NCBI GenBank assembly: GCA_035578175.1
Contig: JAQMRL010000003.1
Span: forward strand, 104,086,969 to 104,150,968
Length of the DNA: 64,000 nucleotides
Direction of reading: 5' to 3'
Source of the DNA: Catonia carolina
Lineage: Eukaryota; Arthropoda; Insecta; Hemiptera; Achilidae
Position numbers and translations under genes: made by a program. Of the stretch, positions 34,141-47,168 are shown piece after piece; the first letter of the stretch is position 1; each line of letters starts with the position of its first letter. The notes below the pieces were generated by a model. That model saw only the letters and a program-made list of their open reading frames with translations, did not search any database and was not told where the DNA came from.

Positions 34141-35170
34141 AATAAAATCTCTCTATAGCAGAATTGAAGGGATCATGAGGTTCCGCTGCTATAAAGAGAG
34201 TTCTGTTATAGAGAAAGCGAGTAATTTAATGGTGGGAGGGAAGTTGGAGTAGTAATTTTTCTGTACTAAAAACTCATATACATATGTGAATGGTGCATAC
34301 AATAAGTTTACTTTGAAAAACTACTGAATAGATTACTTTATGACGAATGTTTAATACAGTAGCTTACTTCAATACAGTGAGATATTTAAATTACTTACCT
34401 AAAATGTGGGTTATTGAATTAACAAGAAATTTGGATACAAACAGCTGGTTTTATTCGATGTTGTGTCACTAACTTTGAACAATAGCATTTAACTTTTAAT
34501 ATTAAATTTTTTAAATAATCATTTATTCAGTACATACCATAATAGGTAACCTAAATTAATTAGCACTGAAACTCGTTTCTCACAGTAATAGACATACATA
34601 CAACTAAAATTTCATAAAACATAGGATACACAAACACAAAAAAAACACAGTACAGTATATATATTTTTTCATTATTAAGGAAACAATGACTGTAAAGTAC
34701 ATTTCATTTCGTAAAATAAGTTATAATTTTCGTTTGTTTGGTTTTCATTCGTAAAACATGTCTTCAATCTTATTTTCAATGATTAAAACTTATTGTTGTT
34801 GTAAATTTTCATCTACATTGTGGCAATGACAGTATGCGGAAACAATACGAATAGCATCTAGTGCCCATTTACTTGAAGGGGGCACTATTTCTGTTTCCAT
34901 TTCATCGTCATCTTCACTTTCTTCCTTGTTCTTTTCGGCTAAGAAATTTTCGATTATTGTATCATCGCCAACATCTGCTGAAGTGGCTAAGTTGTTGTCT
35001 GCCCCTACATAGGTGTCTGAATTCATACCCTGAAGATATTTTTTAGCCGCTATAGAGAGTTTTTTGTGCTGCTGTGACAAGAGTTAAATACATTACCATA
35101 ATATACGAAAGGGTTGGGGTCGGCAAATAATGCCGCTAAAGAGAGATTTCTGCAATAGAGAGATTTTACT
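34141..35170 (-). mobile_element. Tigger/pogo-like element remnant
   Basis: The left end AATAAAATCTCTCTATAGC matches the reverse complement of the right end (CAGTAAAATCTCTCTATTGC), with further internal repeats (AAAGAGAGTTCTGTTATAG). Inside on the minus strand (34,790-35,080) is an open frame with KNKEESEDDDEMETEIVPPS and ALDAIRIVSAYC, like the acidic C-terminal tail of Tigger-type DDE transposases. The DNA-binding and catalytic parts are deleted. Confidence 0.7.
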
Positions 35171-35179
35171 GTTGTACCA

Positions 35180-37425
35180 CTGCTCAGCTCTGTGTGGAAG
35201 AGTGCTGCGTGGGGAGAAGTGTTCTGTGAGCTAGTGACTTGTGTGCTGGTTGTTCAAAATAAAAGAGCTAGTGGTGAAAAAAGCCTAGCTCTTCTTTCAT
35301 ACTAGCTCATGAGCACTACATAATTATTCCACTAAAACTTTCAATGTAAGAAGAAACATATTTAAAAACCCAGAACCATAAACAGCTCAGAGGATATCAA
35401 ATTTTACTTACATGGATGGATACATATTGATCATCCACATGAACACATTATACAACACGTCTTTTGATCACACTATCATTAATTAATGTTTAAATTTTCT
35501 TTGAATGTGAAAACTATTCAACTGACAGGAATTAGGGACAAAGTTTATAAGAAAAAATCAGTTAAAAAGAAATAATAAAATTTTTGAACTTCAACATCAT
35601 TTCAAATTTACTGTAAAAATAACATTAACATTTTGATGTTATTAATGTAATAATGTTTTATAATGTAATTTTTAATTTTAATTGTCATTTAACAAAACTA
35701 TGTAATGTGGTAGTGTAGAATCTATACTCTGTTCAACAGTTGGAAGATACCATTGCTTATATGGCCAGAGCGCTGTTACATACTGAGTTAAAAACATTGA
35801 CTCACACTATAAAAATAAAAGTTGATCTTATTGTAGGCTATATTATACTTCTGATATTGAAACAAATTACGTTTGTGATTAAAAATGTTTACTTTATTAT
35901 CTGAAATATTTATAATTAAGTGATAGAATTGTTATTACATTTGTAGTTGAATATAACTATGTATAGGGTAATGTACAGTATTTTGTTTGTAAAACCATTA
36001 AAATATTATGAAAAGATAAAATTAAGTTAAACATTTTTTTAATTTTTTCAAAATCTATATTTATCCATTTCATCATCGCCATACGCCTACAAATTCTATA
36101 AATTTTTATTCTATAAATACAACTATTTACATTTATTTTTAAGTACTTCATTTCTTTTTAATTTAAAACACTGCGTCTTTTAATCGAATATTGATGCCGA
36201 AAATTATTCTTTAAATAATAGTCACTTATCATTTTAACTTTAGTTTAAATTACAATTACAACTATAACTTATATGTTATTAATTAAATACTAGGTATGTT
36301 TGTAGGACTGATAGTAGTGGAGAACATTCATTTTATTATTATTATTATTATTATTATGTTGGATGTCGTATAAACGTTAATACGACCATAAATAAAAATA
36401 AAACTACCTATAGGTGGTAATGTACGTATTTATTTATTTTTAAATTGATCAATACTTTTCATGTATTCATTGTTATACTTTACTTTGAATAAAATGCAAA
36501 CCTCATCCAAAATTTAAAAAAAAATACATTTTCGCCAAAGAACAGAACTCCACAGTTCTTAATGATTAATGAAAACACATTATAAATTTTGAATTGAAAT
36601 ATATTTCAATTTTAAATAATATGGCTGTTGATAATCCTACATAGGATGTTTCATGTTTCATAAAATAATTATATATTTTATGTTTTAAATTTTAAGATTG
36701 TTAATTTAGTGAAAAATGAAGTAGTGATTCCAATTTCTTGTTTTTGTTTTAATCTCCAAATACTTTTTTTGGGATATTTGAAGAAACACTTGGCATATTC
36801 ACATAATAATAGATCTTATTACATGAGTTGAGATAATAATGTGCCCAGCTTATCTGGATAGACTGATTTTATTATAATTGATTTTCAAATAAATAAAAAA
36901 TTGATCAGTTCTTAATCCATAAATCTGTATAAAATTTTATGTTCATGTTAAATATTATATTTATGTTGAAACATAACATTAAATTTGAATAACAAAACTA
37001 TTTGAATACATATTTTCTTATTTAACTTCAAACAGTTGGGAAAGGATGTAAAATGTGTTACATAAAGGCTTATTATTGACTCTAGAAATATTGTAGGTTC
37101 CATGCTATGTCAAGCTGCTGTCTATAGTTCAGTTATGACATGAAACTATAAAAATATTTCTTTTTTTTAGATTACCTACCTGAATTCTAATAAACACGCA
37201 AGCCAGTCAAAAATCAGATAACTTAATAAAGATTGCTGATATATACAGATCATAGTTTTTGACAGACTGGAAGGAAAATAACATTCTAACAAACATTTTA
37301 AATAAATGCTATGCACATCTTATTTGCTAATCTTCAGCAATATTCAACTTTTATTATTATTATTCTGATTCATTGGATTGCCATATTCATTGTAAATTAT
37401 GTCAATAATTTATCTGAAGTTGTAT
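35180..37425. other. AT-rich intergenic DNA with an ATT microsatellite
   Basis: A run of about eight ATT units lies near 36,333-36,356. Otherwise AT-rich, with no gene, SINE head or paired ends that I can support. Confidence 0.5.
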
Positions 37426-37585
37426 CAATTGCTTGATTATTGGTGAATGCAGTACATTATGGTTATGGGTTTCAATGTATGTATGGTAATTTTACAGACG
37501 TAACTGGAAATCAAACCCAGGACCTTCCATTTTGCAGTTCTACTTAATCTAGCATTCTAAACCACTGCACCATGGAGGTAAAATC
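37425..37585 (-). mobile_element. tRNA-derived SINE, reverse orientation
   Basis: The reverse complement reads CCATGGTGCAGTGGTTTAGA (A-box region) and GGTCCTGGGTTTGATTTCC (B box). It is closest to the SINE head at 10.56 kb. Confidence 0.7.
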
Positions 37586-37659
37586 TTAAATTGAATACAA
37601 AGTCATTTAATACAACTTATAAAAAAAACATGTACTCATATTATATTTTCATTCAAAAA

Positions 37660-38010
37660 TAAATCCATTCTGCAGCTTGAAATAAATTCTATTTTATATA
37701 ATGAATTTCAGTAACCTTTTCAAGCTGCCTTGATCTCGACTAGATACAACTTACACGTGTTTCAGTGGATCCACCATCATCAGGGTACACAGAATCATTT
37801 GATCGAAACTTAAAATGTTTATTTAATTTGTGTTTTGTATAGATGACTGAAGATGTAATATCTTCTACAGATTTTCAATAAACATTTTAAGTTTCAATCA
37901 AATTATATTGTGTACTCTGATGATGGCGGATCCACTAAAACAAGTGTAACTAATGTATAGTAGAGATCAAGGCAGCTTAAAAAGGTTAGTGAAATTTATT
38001 GTGTAAATTT
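37660..38010. repeat. Palindromic hammerhead-type element, third copy
   Basis: Outer phrase TTCTGCAGCTTGAAATAAATTC, then TTTTCAAGCTGCCTTGATCTC, mirrored on the right by GAGATCAAGGCAGCTTAAAAAGG. The minus-strand core (37,749-37,790) reads CTGATGA-T-GGTGGATCCACT-GAAACACGTG; the plus-strand core (37,913-37,953) has diverged to GGCGGATCCACTAAAACAAG. The middle retains the arms' ATCTTCTACAGATTTTCAAT phrase. Confidence 0.85.
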
Positions 38011-38159
38011 ATTATATTATATTTTCTCTTAATACTATATCATCATCTGTATAAAATTTTCTCTGAAATAATATACCAGTATAAGATCATATTCAAAGTA
38101 CAGTAGTGACATTTGATTTAAGAGAGGAATAAATGAAAGTGTTGTACAAACATTTATTA

Positions 38160-38345
38160 AGTACAGAGAACCGCGGATTCCATATGTTAATAGGATTCCA
38201 AGTGACAGGATTTGGTTGAGTGCTCATTGGGTACCACCCAAAGGATAGGAAGAGCTTCAGAAGACCCAGAAAGAGGAAGAATGGAAATGGAACAGGATAA
38301 TCAATATAATTGATTTAGATTGTAGCACTCTCAGATTTGGAAAAC
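38160..38345 (+). pseudogene. Possible LINE 3' coding relic
   Basis: An Arg/Lys/Glu-rich frame (HWVPPKG, then frame-broken GRKSFRRPRKRKNGN-like sequence) resembles the basic tail of LINE ORF2. Short and weak. Confidence 0.3.
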
Positions 38346-38865
38346 AATGATATGGCTTATTTTCTCCTCTGAAGATAAATTTTCTCCTTTGTATTTAATA
38401 CTTTATGTATACTTTCCAGTTCAACTGACTCAGATCAAGAAGAAATTAAACAACTTATCATAATAGCAAACATCGGTTTTTCTTAAAGCTCTTTGAATAT
38501 CTTTCAAATCATGTAGAGCAGCAGTTCCCAACTCATGGGCTGTGGACGCTGGTCGAGAATTTAAGTCAAGATAAATATTATTGAAGTTTCAGGGGTAAAG
38601 ATGGGAACAAAATTATGTCCCACATTGTGCACTGTCTTACAGTGCACAAGTGCTTAGCCCAAAGCTAGAGCACCGAGAGATTTAGGGGAAACAATTTTTT
38701 ATTGGAGCAAGGTATGCCATTTCATTCCGAAGGTTATCAGATTCCTTATCTAAGAACTATTCCTTATCTGCCAAGGTAGGAGTAGGATGTTTTAAATTTA
38801 ACTATTAATAGAAATGTTAATAATACATTAAGGAGAACAAAACATGGGATTCCAGGACAGCTGCA

Positions 38866-39530
38866 ATGAAAAAAGCACATCTCACACACTCCACGTACAA
38901 TAAGAAATCCATGACCATACGAACAAAAATTAGACAGTACAAGACAGTAGTACAACCTAGTGCAACTTATTGTTGCGAAACACTTTTCTCACTAAGACCC
39001 AACAAATCTAAAATAAACAATGCACTTAAAGTCAAATGGAGGATCCTAAGAACGTGCACAGGAAGAAAACAACAAGGAGAGGGAATTTGGACACTGTTGC
39101 CAAATAAAGAAGTCTATAAACAAATGGATAACATGTTAGACACGATGAGAAAAAAGAGGGTATCTTTTTTCGGACATGTACTCAGAATACCAGAAACCAG
39201 GATCTTAAGACAGTTAACGGAAAAGTCACTAAAGGAAAAAACACGTCAAGGTGGGTCTCAGAGATTAAAGAAGACATGGACAAGCTTGGGCTTACACTAC
39301 TCGACCTAAGAAACAAAACTAAAAAACTCAGACTTCTTCACACCCCTAACACCAGATTTGAAGAACCCCAAAAATCCACTACAGTCTGTTCAGAGGCCGC
39401 AAGACTAGCAAGATTCCAGAATATGAAAAACTACTGGGAAAAAAGGAGACTGTAGCAACAATGCAGAAACTAAGACTCTACATTTATTTGATTCAAGTGA
39501 TCTACTAAGGTCTCAAAAGCAAAAAAAAAA
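38866..39530 (+). pseudogene. LINE ORF2 C-terminus with A-rich tail
   Basis: Open for 147 codons: KKSMTIRTKIRQYKTVVQPS, TYCCETLF, then RRILRTCTG-like sequence (here WRILRTCTGR), FFGHVLRIPETRILRQL. After one frameshift near 39,250 it resumes as WVSEIKEDMDKLGLTLLD through SEAARLARFQNMKNYWEKRR and a stop at about 39,452. An A-run at 39,520-39,531 probably marks the 3' end. This is the thumb and tail of an insect LINE, 5'-truncated as usual. Confidence 0.85.
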
Positions 39531-40239
39531 AATTACTGAAGATGTGTATGAATTATACAAAAGCGCTACAAACATTGGTATGTGTTTACTGTTACCATAT
39601 TACTGGTGGATTAAAATATATGGATATATTTATTCCAATTATAAATATAATATGGGTGTTAATAATATCTGGATAGGGTGTTTGATAAAGTACGTATGAG
39701 TATATATATGTGTCTGTTTGTGTGTGTATATTTTTGATTTGTATATTTAGTTACTGGGCCTCAAAGCTTTTTAACAAAAGTGGTGATCCGCAAAACTAAA
39801 ATGGTTTGAAACCGTGAGTGTAGAGTATACCGCTCATAACTATGCCTCTGTGAGGTGAAGTGGAGGGACGAGTCATTTCCATGCTGCCATATATGATATG
39901 AACCTGTCCTCTCTGTTCCACAAGAATAATGCTGCCACTACGTATCTTGCTATGAGTTTTCTTCCTCAGGTGCTTTGACCTTGAAGAACATTAGCTAACA
40001 TTACGGCCAATAGGTTTTATCAATTGCTTGATGAAAAAGGGTAACAGCTGAACTCATATTATACCAGTCTCGAAAATTCTTCAACCGTGATGTTGATGCC
40101 AACCTGGATCATATTTACCCTCTATCATTCCCTTTATGATATTCTACAACATTCTATATTTCTCATTTCTTATTACAAGGTCAAAGTACACCAATTTTTA
40201 ATATTTCACAGTATTCATAACCTCAACAGTTGATTTAGC

Positions 40240-40480
40240 TTCCCCAAGACATCGGTCCAAAATTTATGCAGCAATTGCTTTTAAGAACATATCTTGAAGG
40301 CCTCGAGTCTTTCTATTACATTCTGCTTCAGCATTCAAGCCTCCACTCCGCAGCAACACCAAGAACATGTTACAGCAGCCAGTATAATTCTTAATTCTAA
40401 GTGGGGATCCAAGACCCCTTCTATGTAAAATTCTACTCACCCTTCTGAATGCAGTAAGGTCGCCGTGAGTCTCCATTTAT
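40240..40480 (-). pseudogene. LINE reverse transcriptase relic
   Basis: The minus strand reads FRRVSRILHRRGLGSPLRIK then YTGCCNMFLVLL and LNAEAECNRK. This decayed form matches the F.R.K..L..RDL...LR...L.CYVFS.LLYG...LNAE block. Isolated and frame-limited. Confidence 0.5.
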
Positions 40481-40499
40481 TGGTCAACTGCCAATTGTG

Positions 40500-43400
40500 T
40501 AATTACACAAATTTTCCATTGTACTTACAGTATCTTAGAACAATTGTAGACATCGCCAATTCTCCACGGCCCATTTTGTTTGGAGCATTCAGTATATTAT
40601 CGTGATCTGTTTGACTACCATGTGCACTAACCAATGATGTTTTTGTTTTTAAAAGTTATTCTTTTGTGAAAAGTATAACAGTCTTGCGTCCATTGCATAT
40701 GCATTTCTTACGGAGACAAAGTAACTAACGTTACACAATAGCAATGGCGAGCGACAAAAAGGTGACAATACAAGAAAACAAAGGAAATTTTGTAAAAATT
40801 AAATATTTAATTTATGTTTACTCATGATCCATTTTTAAGTTTTAACATCACATAAATATAGCCTATCTATAAAATTACATATACACATATTTTCTCACAG
40901 TTCATTCTGTTTTCTATCAGTCTGTAATACACAACAAAATATTAGTTATAATACCAAAAACCTGAACCTTGTGTTTTATAATGACTTGTATGGAATAAAA
41001 AAAAGTATGTAAAAATATGTTTGCTGGATTTCAACTGATTATCTCATTTCAAGATCCCATGATTAAGAAAGTGGTTTTGGAAGGATACCTGTTTATATGT
41101 GCATGCACAGATATACGTTATTCATAACAGAACAAAACCAATGCAATAGTTTGGCTGAAACTTCAAAACTAAGGTTGCTAAACTGACTCCTAAGGGGATT
41201 CCGGAATTAGCTAAGTATCCCCAAAAATAAAATGTTACCAGTGATACAGTTTTAATTCATTAAAGATTGCTTTTTACAGAACCACATTACTTGTTTACCA
41301 AACTGTCTTAATTAATATCAATAGTTATAGAAAATAATAGGCCTATTTGAAATTTATTTGTATAATTTAAATTTAGTTTCTGTTGGTAACTGGCTAGAAA
41401 TGTTTTTGACTAGGAAGTAACATATTTAAAATAAATTAAACTAATGGAAATAATTCTATGACCAAAAAAAATCGGCTTTTTTGAATAATTAAAAATCTGT
41501 TTCTCTGTTTGGTGCAACATAGTAGAGTGAAATCTGGTTATACGTATAAATAAGTTTTTCTGAAGAAAGTAATTAAAGTAATAAAAATTATTTGACTTTT
41601 ACGAAAAATTGGGTATCAAATTAGAATCACTAAATAAATTACCATAATTTTGATTAGGTATTATTTAAATTTGGGTTTCCTTTTTTCTCATTTAGGGTCA
41701 ATTAAGACCATGTGATGTAACTTCAGACATTTTGGTTTTTATTTTATACAAGGTATGTCCCAACAAATTTATAATTTTTCTCTCCAATATTCTAATAATA
41801 AATATTTTGGGGATATGTTTATGTAGATTTAAAATATATTTACTTTAATAATGTGAGCTGAAAACATTTTTTTTTATCCTGAGACCCAAATATTTTTGAA
41901 ATGCATATTTTGATATGCTCATCTCCAACACATTTGTGTTATTATGTCATTTGTGTTATTTGTGTTTATATTGTATAACAAACAAATTAATTGTTTGATT
42001 TGTTCAAGAACCAGATAGTAAATAATTCATTATTCATGCATGCACAGAAAAACCGTAATTTTCCAGAGAACACCAGAATAATATAAATCAATATTTTAAC
42101 TTTTTTGATTTTGTGCTACCTTAACAATATTATTATTGATGGTAGAAAAGTGTTACAGAAACCAGAATATATTGGATTTAAGTGTGTACTAAAAGTTTCA
42201 ACAAACTGCTTTTCACCTTATTGAGTTGGTTTTACTTACATTGTAACTTGGACAACCGTAAGAAAGAAATCTAATTCGATTTCGTTTATGTAACTCAAAA
42301 TGCTTCATGCTTTACTGTTCATGAACACTAATAGTTTTTCATTTCGATGCATTTTAGGGTTGGAATAGCTACCAGTAAGGTAAGCATTGCCTTGACGGTT
42401 GCCAACCGTCATGGAAACCTTCAAACCAACCTTCGGCAACCTTTTTGGCAACCTTCGGAACGGAGAGGCATCCTGAGAAGAAGAAGAAGGTATGGGGTGA
42501 TTTCATTTCATGAAAATATAAAAATTATTTGTTCTTGAAAAGTAATATCTAATAAACATTTTATGTGAACTGATTATACAAAGAAAAAATAATTTGTTAA
42601 TTTTTTCTATTTTCTTCCAGTTGTGTAATTTTATAATAATGTATATTCATGTAAATAAACAAAGTAATTAATTATGATTAAACCAAATTTTAAACTAATT
42701 GATTTCATTATAAAGTTTAAGTGTTGCTAGTTGAATTGTATCACAGTCAGTTACAGAACTGGAGTAAGTTTATCAAAGAGGATTCACTGTGATTGTGTTT
42801 ATACTTGGTATGGTAAAACATCATTACATTAATTTAGATGTAATATCATTATCTCTAGGTACACAATAATGGAACAATTCAATTACAAACACACATTACT
42901 AGTGTATACAAATAACTATTACACTTAAAATTTATCAGTATTAATTTTAAAAATATTTTAATTCTATTACATCAATTTTGGTAGTTACAAAAATTTAATA
43001 AATTACCATAGTACATTTACATGAAGCTGTATGTAAAATAAATAACTTTAATACAGAATTCAAATAAGTGTTAATTTAAATTTGTTCTTGTCATAAATTA
43101 CAGTAATTCGGTTAATGGAAGTTCCTTAATAATTATATATTTCTTTGTAAATTATGAAACATATTCTGTAAAATCCTAAGCACAATATAAACTATCCATC
43201 ATGACATAACCTATCTTGGACTTCATGCTTTTCAAATTTAAGATTATTTTCACTTCTTTATTATTGATGACACAAATAAAAAAATACAGTAAAAATATTT
43301 GGCTAGGCCTGGTATCAACATCAAACATCTTTATCGACAAAATATACCTTAAAAATTATGAAAATACCTGATTATTTTTAACACATAAAAATTAATACAT

Positions 43401-45050
43401 AAAATTAAAACCAAGGAAAAATTTATGTTTTTAATATTTCTGTTTTAAATAATTCATGATAATGATAGTAAAAATTAACATTAGTAGGCCTAATTCATCG
43501 TTCAACAAAATATTTTTGCAATCTGACTAAAGGTATGAAAAACAGACATTAATACAATGTATATACATATAATTACAATTGCACACAGAATAATAATTTT
43601 TATGCCTATTAACTACCCATAATAAAATATTTACAATATTTTACATTTTTTTTTGAATCTGATTTACAGTTATAGCAATGAATCCCATATAATACTGAGA
43701 AAATAAAAAAAATACACTGTACTTAAAAATTAAACAAAATTACAATTGACTATATTTAGGAAGTATGATGTTTCAACTTGATAGCTTTTTCAAAAACTTA
43801 GTTTTTATGATTAATAAAGGTTTGAGTCCATAATTAGTTAAGTAGATGATGTAAAATGTTCTACATCTACAGTTTAAGGAAATACTAGTGGATGAAGGGG
43901 CTATGTACTGTTTAATTTCATGTTTATTTTTTAAAATTATGATAAAGGTGTTATAATCACTTGACACCTTCTACCGGAATGTGACACATTATCTTTTAAC
44001 AATAATAACAGTTAACTGTTGTATTAAACATCTATCAACGTATTGATTGATGTATTAAACATAAAATTTTCTTATGATTAACTTTTTGTTACATTATTTC
44101 AACATTCATTTTTGGCAGACAAATTTTACAGAACAAATTTTTAATTAATGAAGGTGTTACATGCATAAAGTAAGTGATATTGAGAAGTAAAGTTTAAAGC
44201 ACTTTTAATTACATAGAGTAAATTTTCATGAATGGGTATTTATGCTGGTATCAAAATTAACGAAATCAGATAATTCACAAAAAGATGTGACCATCAGGAC
44301 TTTTATCATATTTTTCTCAAAACTATACTTTTGTTACATAGCACCTTCATCTATTTACCTCTTCAATTGTATTTATAATTTTATTTATAATTGTAATTGT
44401 TTGAAATGTTATTAAAGTTTTACACTTCTGGGAATCACACTTGTTCTTATTTAACGTTACCTTGTTCCACCAAAAGGGCTAAAAAGGCTAACCACTCGAC
44501 CAGCCACTACAGCAGATACAAAGTACTTGATTCTTCTAGTATTATACAGAAATAATGCCAACTGAGTGAAGAAAGATAATTATTTTTGTTGGATTTAGAT
44601 CTATCAAAATTTGTGATGGGTCTAGTCATAGGAGACTGATATTTTGAACAAGATATAACTGAGTACTTGGGGAAGTAGAGTGTTTCAGTTCTGGTTTTGG
44701 TTGTACTACATGCTTCTGTGTGATGCCTTTTTTTGTTAGGTACTGCTTAGTCTGCTAATCAACTAAAAAGCACAAGCATTCTTGACACACTCCTTTTGGA
44801 GTCTCCTGGATGCAGTTATAAAAAATAAAATAAAACAGGTAATTGGTAACTTGTTCTGATAATATGCAATGCACCAGGTAGGTTTACTGTGTGCTTGGTT
44901 CCTGTTCTTAGTACATTACTTGTATTTGGTCTAAATTAACTGTCATCTATGACTCACTTTATCTCTAGTTTGTGATAAAAATTAAGTTTGTTGCATTGTT
45001 GGTGTGAAAGATAATACAATTAGCTAAACAGTTAAATGCTTCGTTAAGGA
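40500..45050. other. Long AT-rich stretch without supported genes
   Basis: No conserved exon or paired element ends seen over 4.5 kb. A small cluster of related short phrases (GGCAACCTT and its complement) lies at 42,395-42,465. Other frames are short and featureless. Confidence 0.45.
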
Positions 45051-45054
45051 GGCT

Positions 45055-45395
45055 AGTTAAGGAGGATGCTTCGAATACTGTGGACAGACAGGGTCACAAA
45101 TATGGAGGTCCTCAGCAGAATGGGGAAAGAGCTGGAAATCCTGCAGAGCGTAAAGATAAGAAAACTGACATACCTTGGACACATCATGAGGGGGCCTAAA
45201 TATGAGATTCTGCATCTCATAATTCAAGGGAAACTCGTTGGTAAACGCTCAGTGGGACGCAGACGAATATCCTGGTTAAGAAACCTGAAAGAAGCGTTTA
45301 ACTGCTCGTCGCATGACCTTTTTAGAGCAGCAGTGGACAAGGTGCGACTGACCATGATGATAGCCAATTTTCGTTATGGAGAAGGCACCTGAAGA
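45055..45395 (+). pseudogene. LINE (RTE-like) ORF2 C-terminal end
   Basis: Reads RMLRILWTDRVTNMEVLSRM, RKLTYLGHIMRGPKYEIL, GKRSVGRRRISWLRNLKEAF and ends MMIANFRYGEGT with a stop, which is the usual C-terminus of this LINE group. The frame is intact from the truncation point to the natural stop, so the fragment is fairly young. No promoter or upstream domain; the copy is 5'-truncated. Confidence 0.85.
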
Positions 45396-45597
45396 AGAAA
45401 CAGTTAAATAAAAATCCTGATTATGGTTTCCTGCCAGATTCTGGAAGATCTATAATGAAGGGCACTTTGAAATTACTGTCATAATGTGTTATAAAAAAAA
45501 GTTGAATAAAATATAATGAATTTTCTCTTTTGTTTATGAAAAATTTGGAAGTTTAAATAATACATGTTCTAGTACATTTAATTATTAATGTTTATAA

Positions 45598-45969
45598 TTG
45601 CCCATAATAGGCAGGTGGAGTGTTAAATTATTTGCACTCGATCTGCTAGTTCCAGGGCTACAAAAAATAGTCTTGTTTCTTATCACATTGTCAGCTAATT
45701 GTATGATTGAAGCATTTAAGAACAGAAGAGGTAGAGGTGTAAAAAACACTAATCAGAGTTATCTCCTCTGACAGTAATGAATTTCATCATTAATGAATGA
45801 AGTGAAGGTGTCGATTGCAGGGTAGAAAGTAGATACTTTTCAGAGGGCCTGGCGTGCTGATAAACAACATACTTTTCCACTCAGTGAGGAAAAACCGTCT
45901 CACTCCTCGTTTTACTTAGTAAAGTCTCTACAGGTTCAAACCAGCCTTTTGGCTGATGACCTAAACAAC
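45598..45969 (+). mobile_element. Hairpin-tailed SINE with 11-bp target duplication
   Basis: Flanked by AATGTTTATAA at 45,587-45,597 and 45,970-45,980. Starts TTGCCCATAATAGGCAGG and ends CAGCCTTTTGGCTGATGACC then TAAACAACA. Same family as 17.6, 54.9, 58.6 and 62.7 kb. Confidence 0.9.
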
Positions 45970-46233
45970 AATGTTTATAAGCGTTTAGATGTTTGTACAA
46001 GACGACAAAATATTATTGTCACTTTTTGTGCCTTAAAGTGATTTATTAAGTATCTGTACCAGCTTTCAAAGACCACAAGAGAAAATTAATAGATAAATGA
46101 AAAATATCGAGCTAGTTAGGTTTGTAGTTTCTGAACTGCATTTAAGCAAAAACTATTTTAGTTATTCTTTCTTGGACTTGAGACAAAATCATGAATAAAA
46201 TAATTCACTTTACTGTAAATTTTTTTTCTGGCA

Positions 46234-46536
46234 ATGAGATCATTGTGGCTTATTGATTTTGATCTCTGCATAAGTGGAATAGGAAAAGTAAACTTGATGA
46301 ACCTAAGCAATTCAACATTTATGATAAATTTTGATGATATCAAAGTATTTATTTATTATCTTACTAATACTTTGTTAACAGAGACCAACTTCGTAAAAGT
46401 AGATATTGAGCAATATTGTGGTAGTGAAAGATGTAAACATTTTCTAGATCTCACTAAGGAATCAAAAATAGGATCTTTTCCTTTGAAGTTAAATCATCAT
46501 TGGTTTACCACTGAGCCATGGAAGCATCATAAATAG
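46234..46536 (+). other. Open frame of 100 codons, not recognised
   Basis: An unbroken plus-strand frame (MRSLWLIDFDLC... ending WFTTEPWKHHK) longer than most in this AT-rich DNA. I recognise no domain. There is no clear splice context; it may be chance or an old repeat. Confidence 0.15.
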
Positions 46537-46589
46537 TTTTTGAATAAGATAACTCTATAAAAACATTTGTTACAGTTTAAAGATTACTG

Positions 46590-46765
46590 ACCAAACTGTT
46601 GGTATAGTGGTCAGCGCAGTTGGCTTCTATACTGGGGTCCTGGGTTCAATTCTCGGTCAGGTCTGGCACTTTTTCATCAGTATATCACTCTCATATCTCA
46701 TTACCTAAGCACAGACTGAGGCTTAAGTAGCTATCATCACTCGAAAAAACATTAAGATAAATAAA
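46590..46765 (+). mobile_element. tRNA-derived SINE
   Basis: TTGGTATAGTGGTCAGCGC (A-box region) is followed by GGTCCTGGGTTCAATTCTCG (B box), then GTCAGGTCTGGCACTTTTTC and CATTACCTAAGCACAGACTG. Body shared with 24.9 and 26.6 kb. Confidence 0.75.
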
Positions 46766-46832
46766 TTATAGATTATAATTACTATTATTTAAGTTATTAG
46801 TTAGCATCATAGCAATAGAGTCAATATAAATA

Positions 46833-47168
46833 TTTTGTTTTTTATGTATACATTAAAAAACTTTGTATTTACCTTATATGGCTTTTCGTATTTCCTCCTT
46901 ACAAGTACTTTCGCGGTGCGCACCTCTTCTTAAGGTAATGTTAAAAAAAGTTTCTAGAAATATTTTTGTGTCAATGATTTGAATGAAACTGTTTGATTCA
47001 AACCATTTTTGAACAAAGGAAGATGCCATCTTTATAAAATATTTCTAGAAACTTTTATTAACATTACCTGAAGAAGCGGTGTACACCGCGAAAGTACTTG
47101 TAAGGAGGAAATACAAAAAGCAGTATAAGGAAAATACAAAGTTTTTTTTAAATATACATAAAAAACAA
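46833..47168. repeat. Second palindromic family with hammerhead-like core
   Basis: Arms of about 130 bp are inverted: ACTTTGTATTTACCTTATA / TATAAGGAAAATACAAAGT; TTTCCTCCTTACAAGTACTTTCG and complement; GGTAATGTTAAAAAAAGTTTC and complement. The plus-strand right arm contains CTGAAGA-A-GCGGTGTACACCGC-GAAAGTAC. Sequence is unrelated to the 2.1-kb palindromes, but the architecture is the same. Confidence 0.85.
47064..47103 (+). ncRNA. Hammerhead-ribozyme-like motif, second type
   Basis: UUAC (helix I 5' side) - CUGAAGA (47,068-47,074; position 7 of the core may be any base) - extra A - helix II GCGGUG/CACCGC - GAAA (47,090-47,093) - GUAC - U - U - GUAA (helix I 3' side). Helix III would be the self-complementary AGUACU; the cut would follow an allowed U. 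As in the first family, one unpaired base separates the core from helix II. The mirror copy on the minus strand has lost the core G (CTTAAGA). Confidence 0.5.

Noticed and set aside
36333..36356. ATT run considered as a regulatory feature
   Set aside because: Simple microsatellite without any gene nearby.
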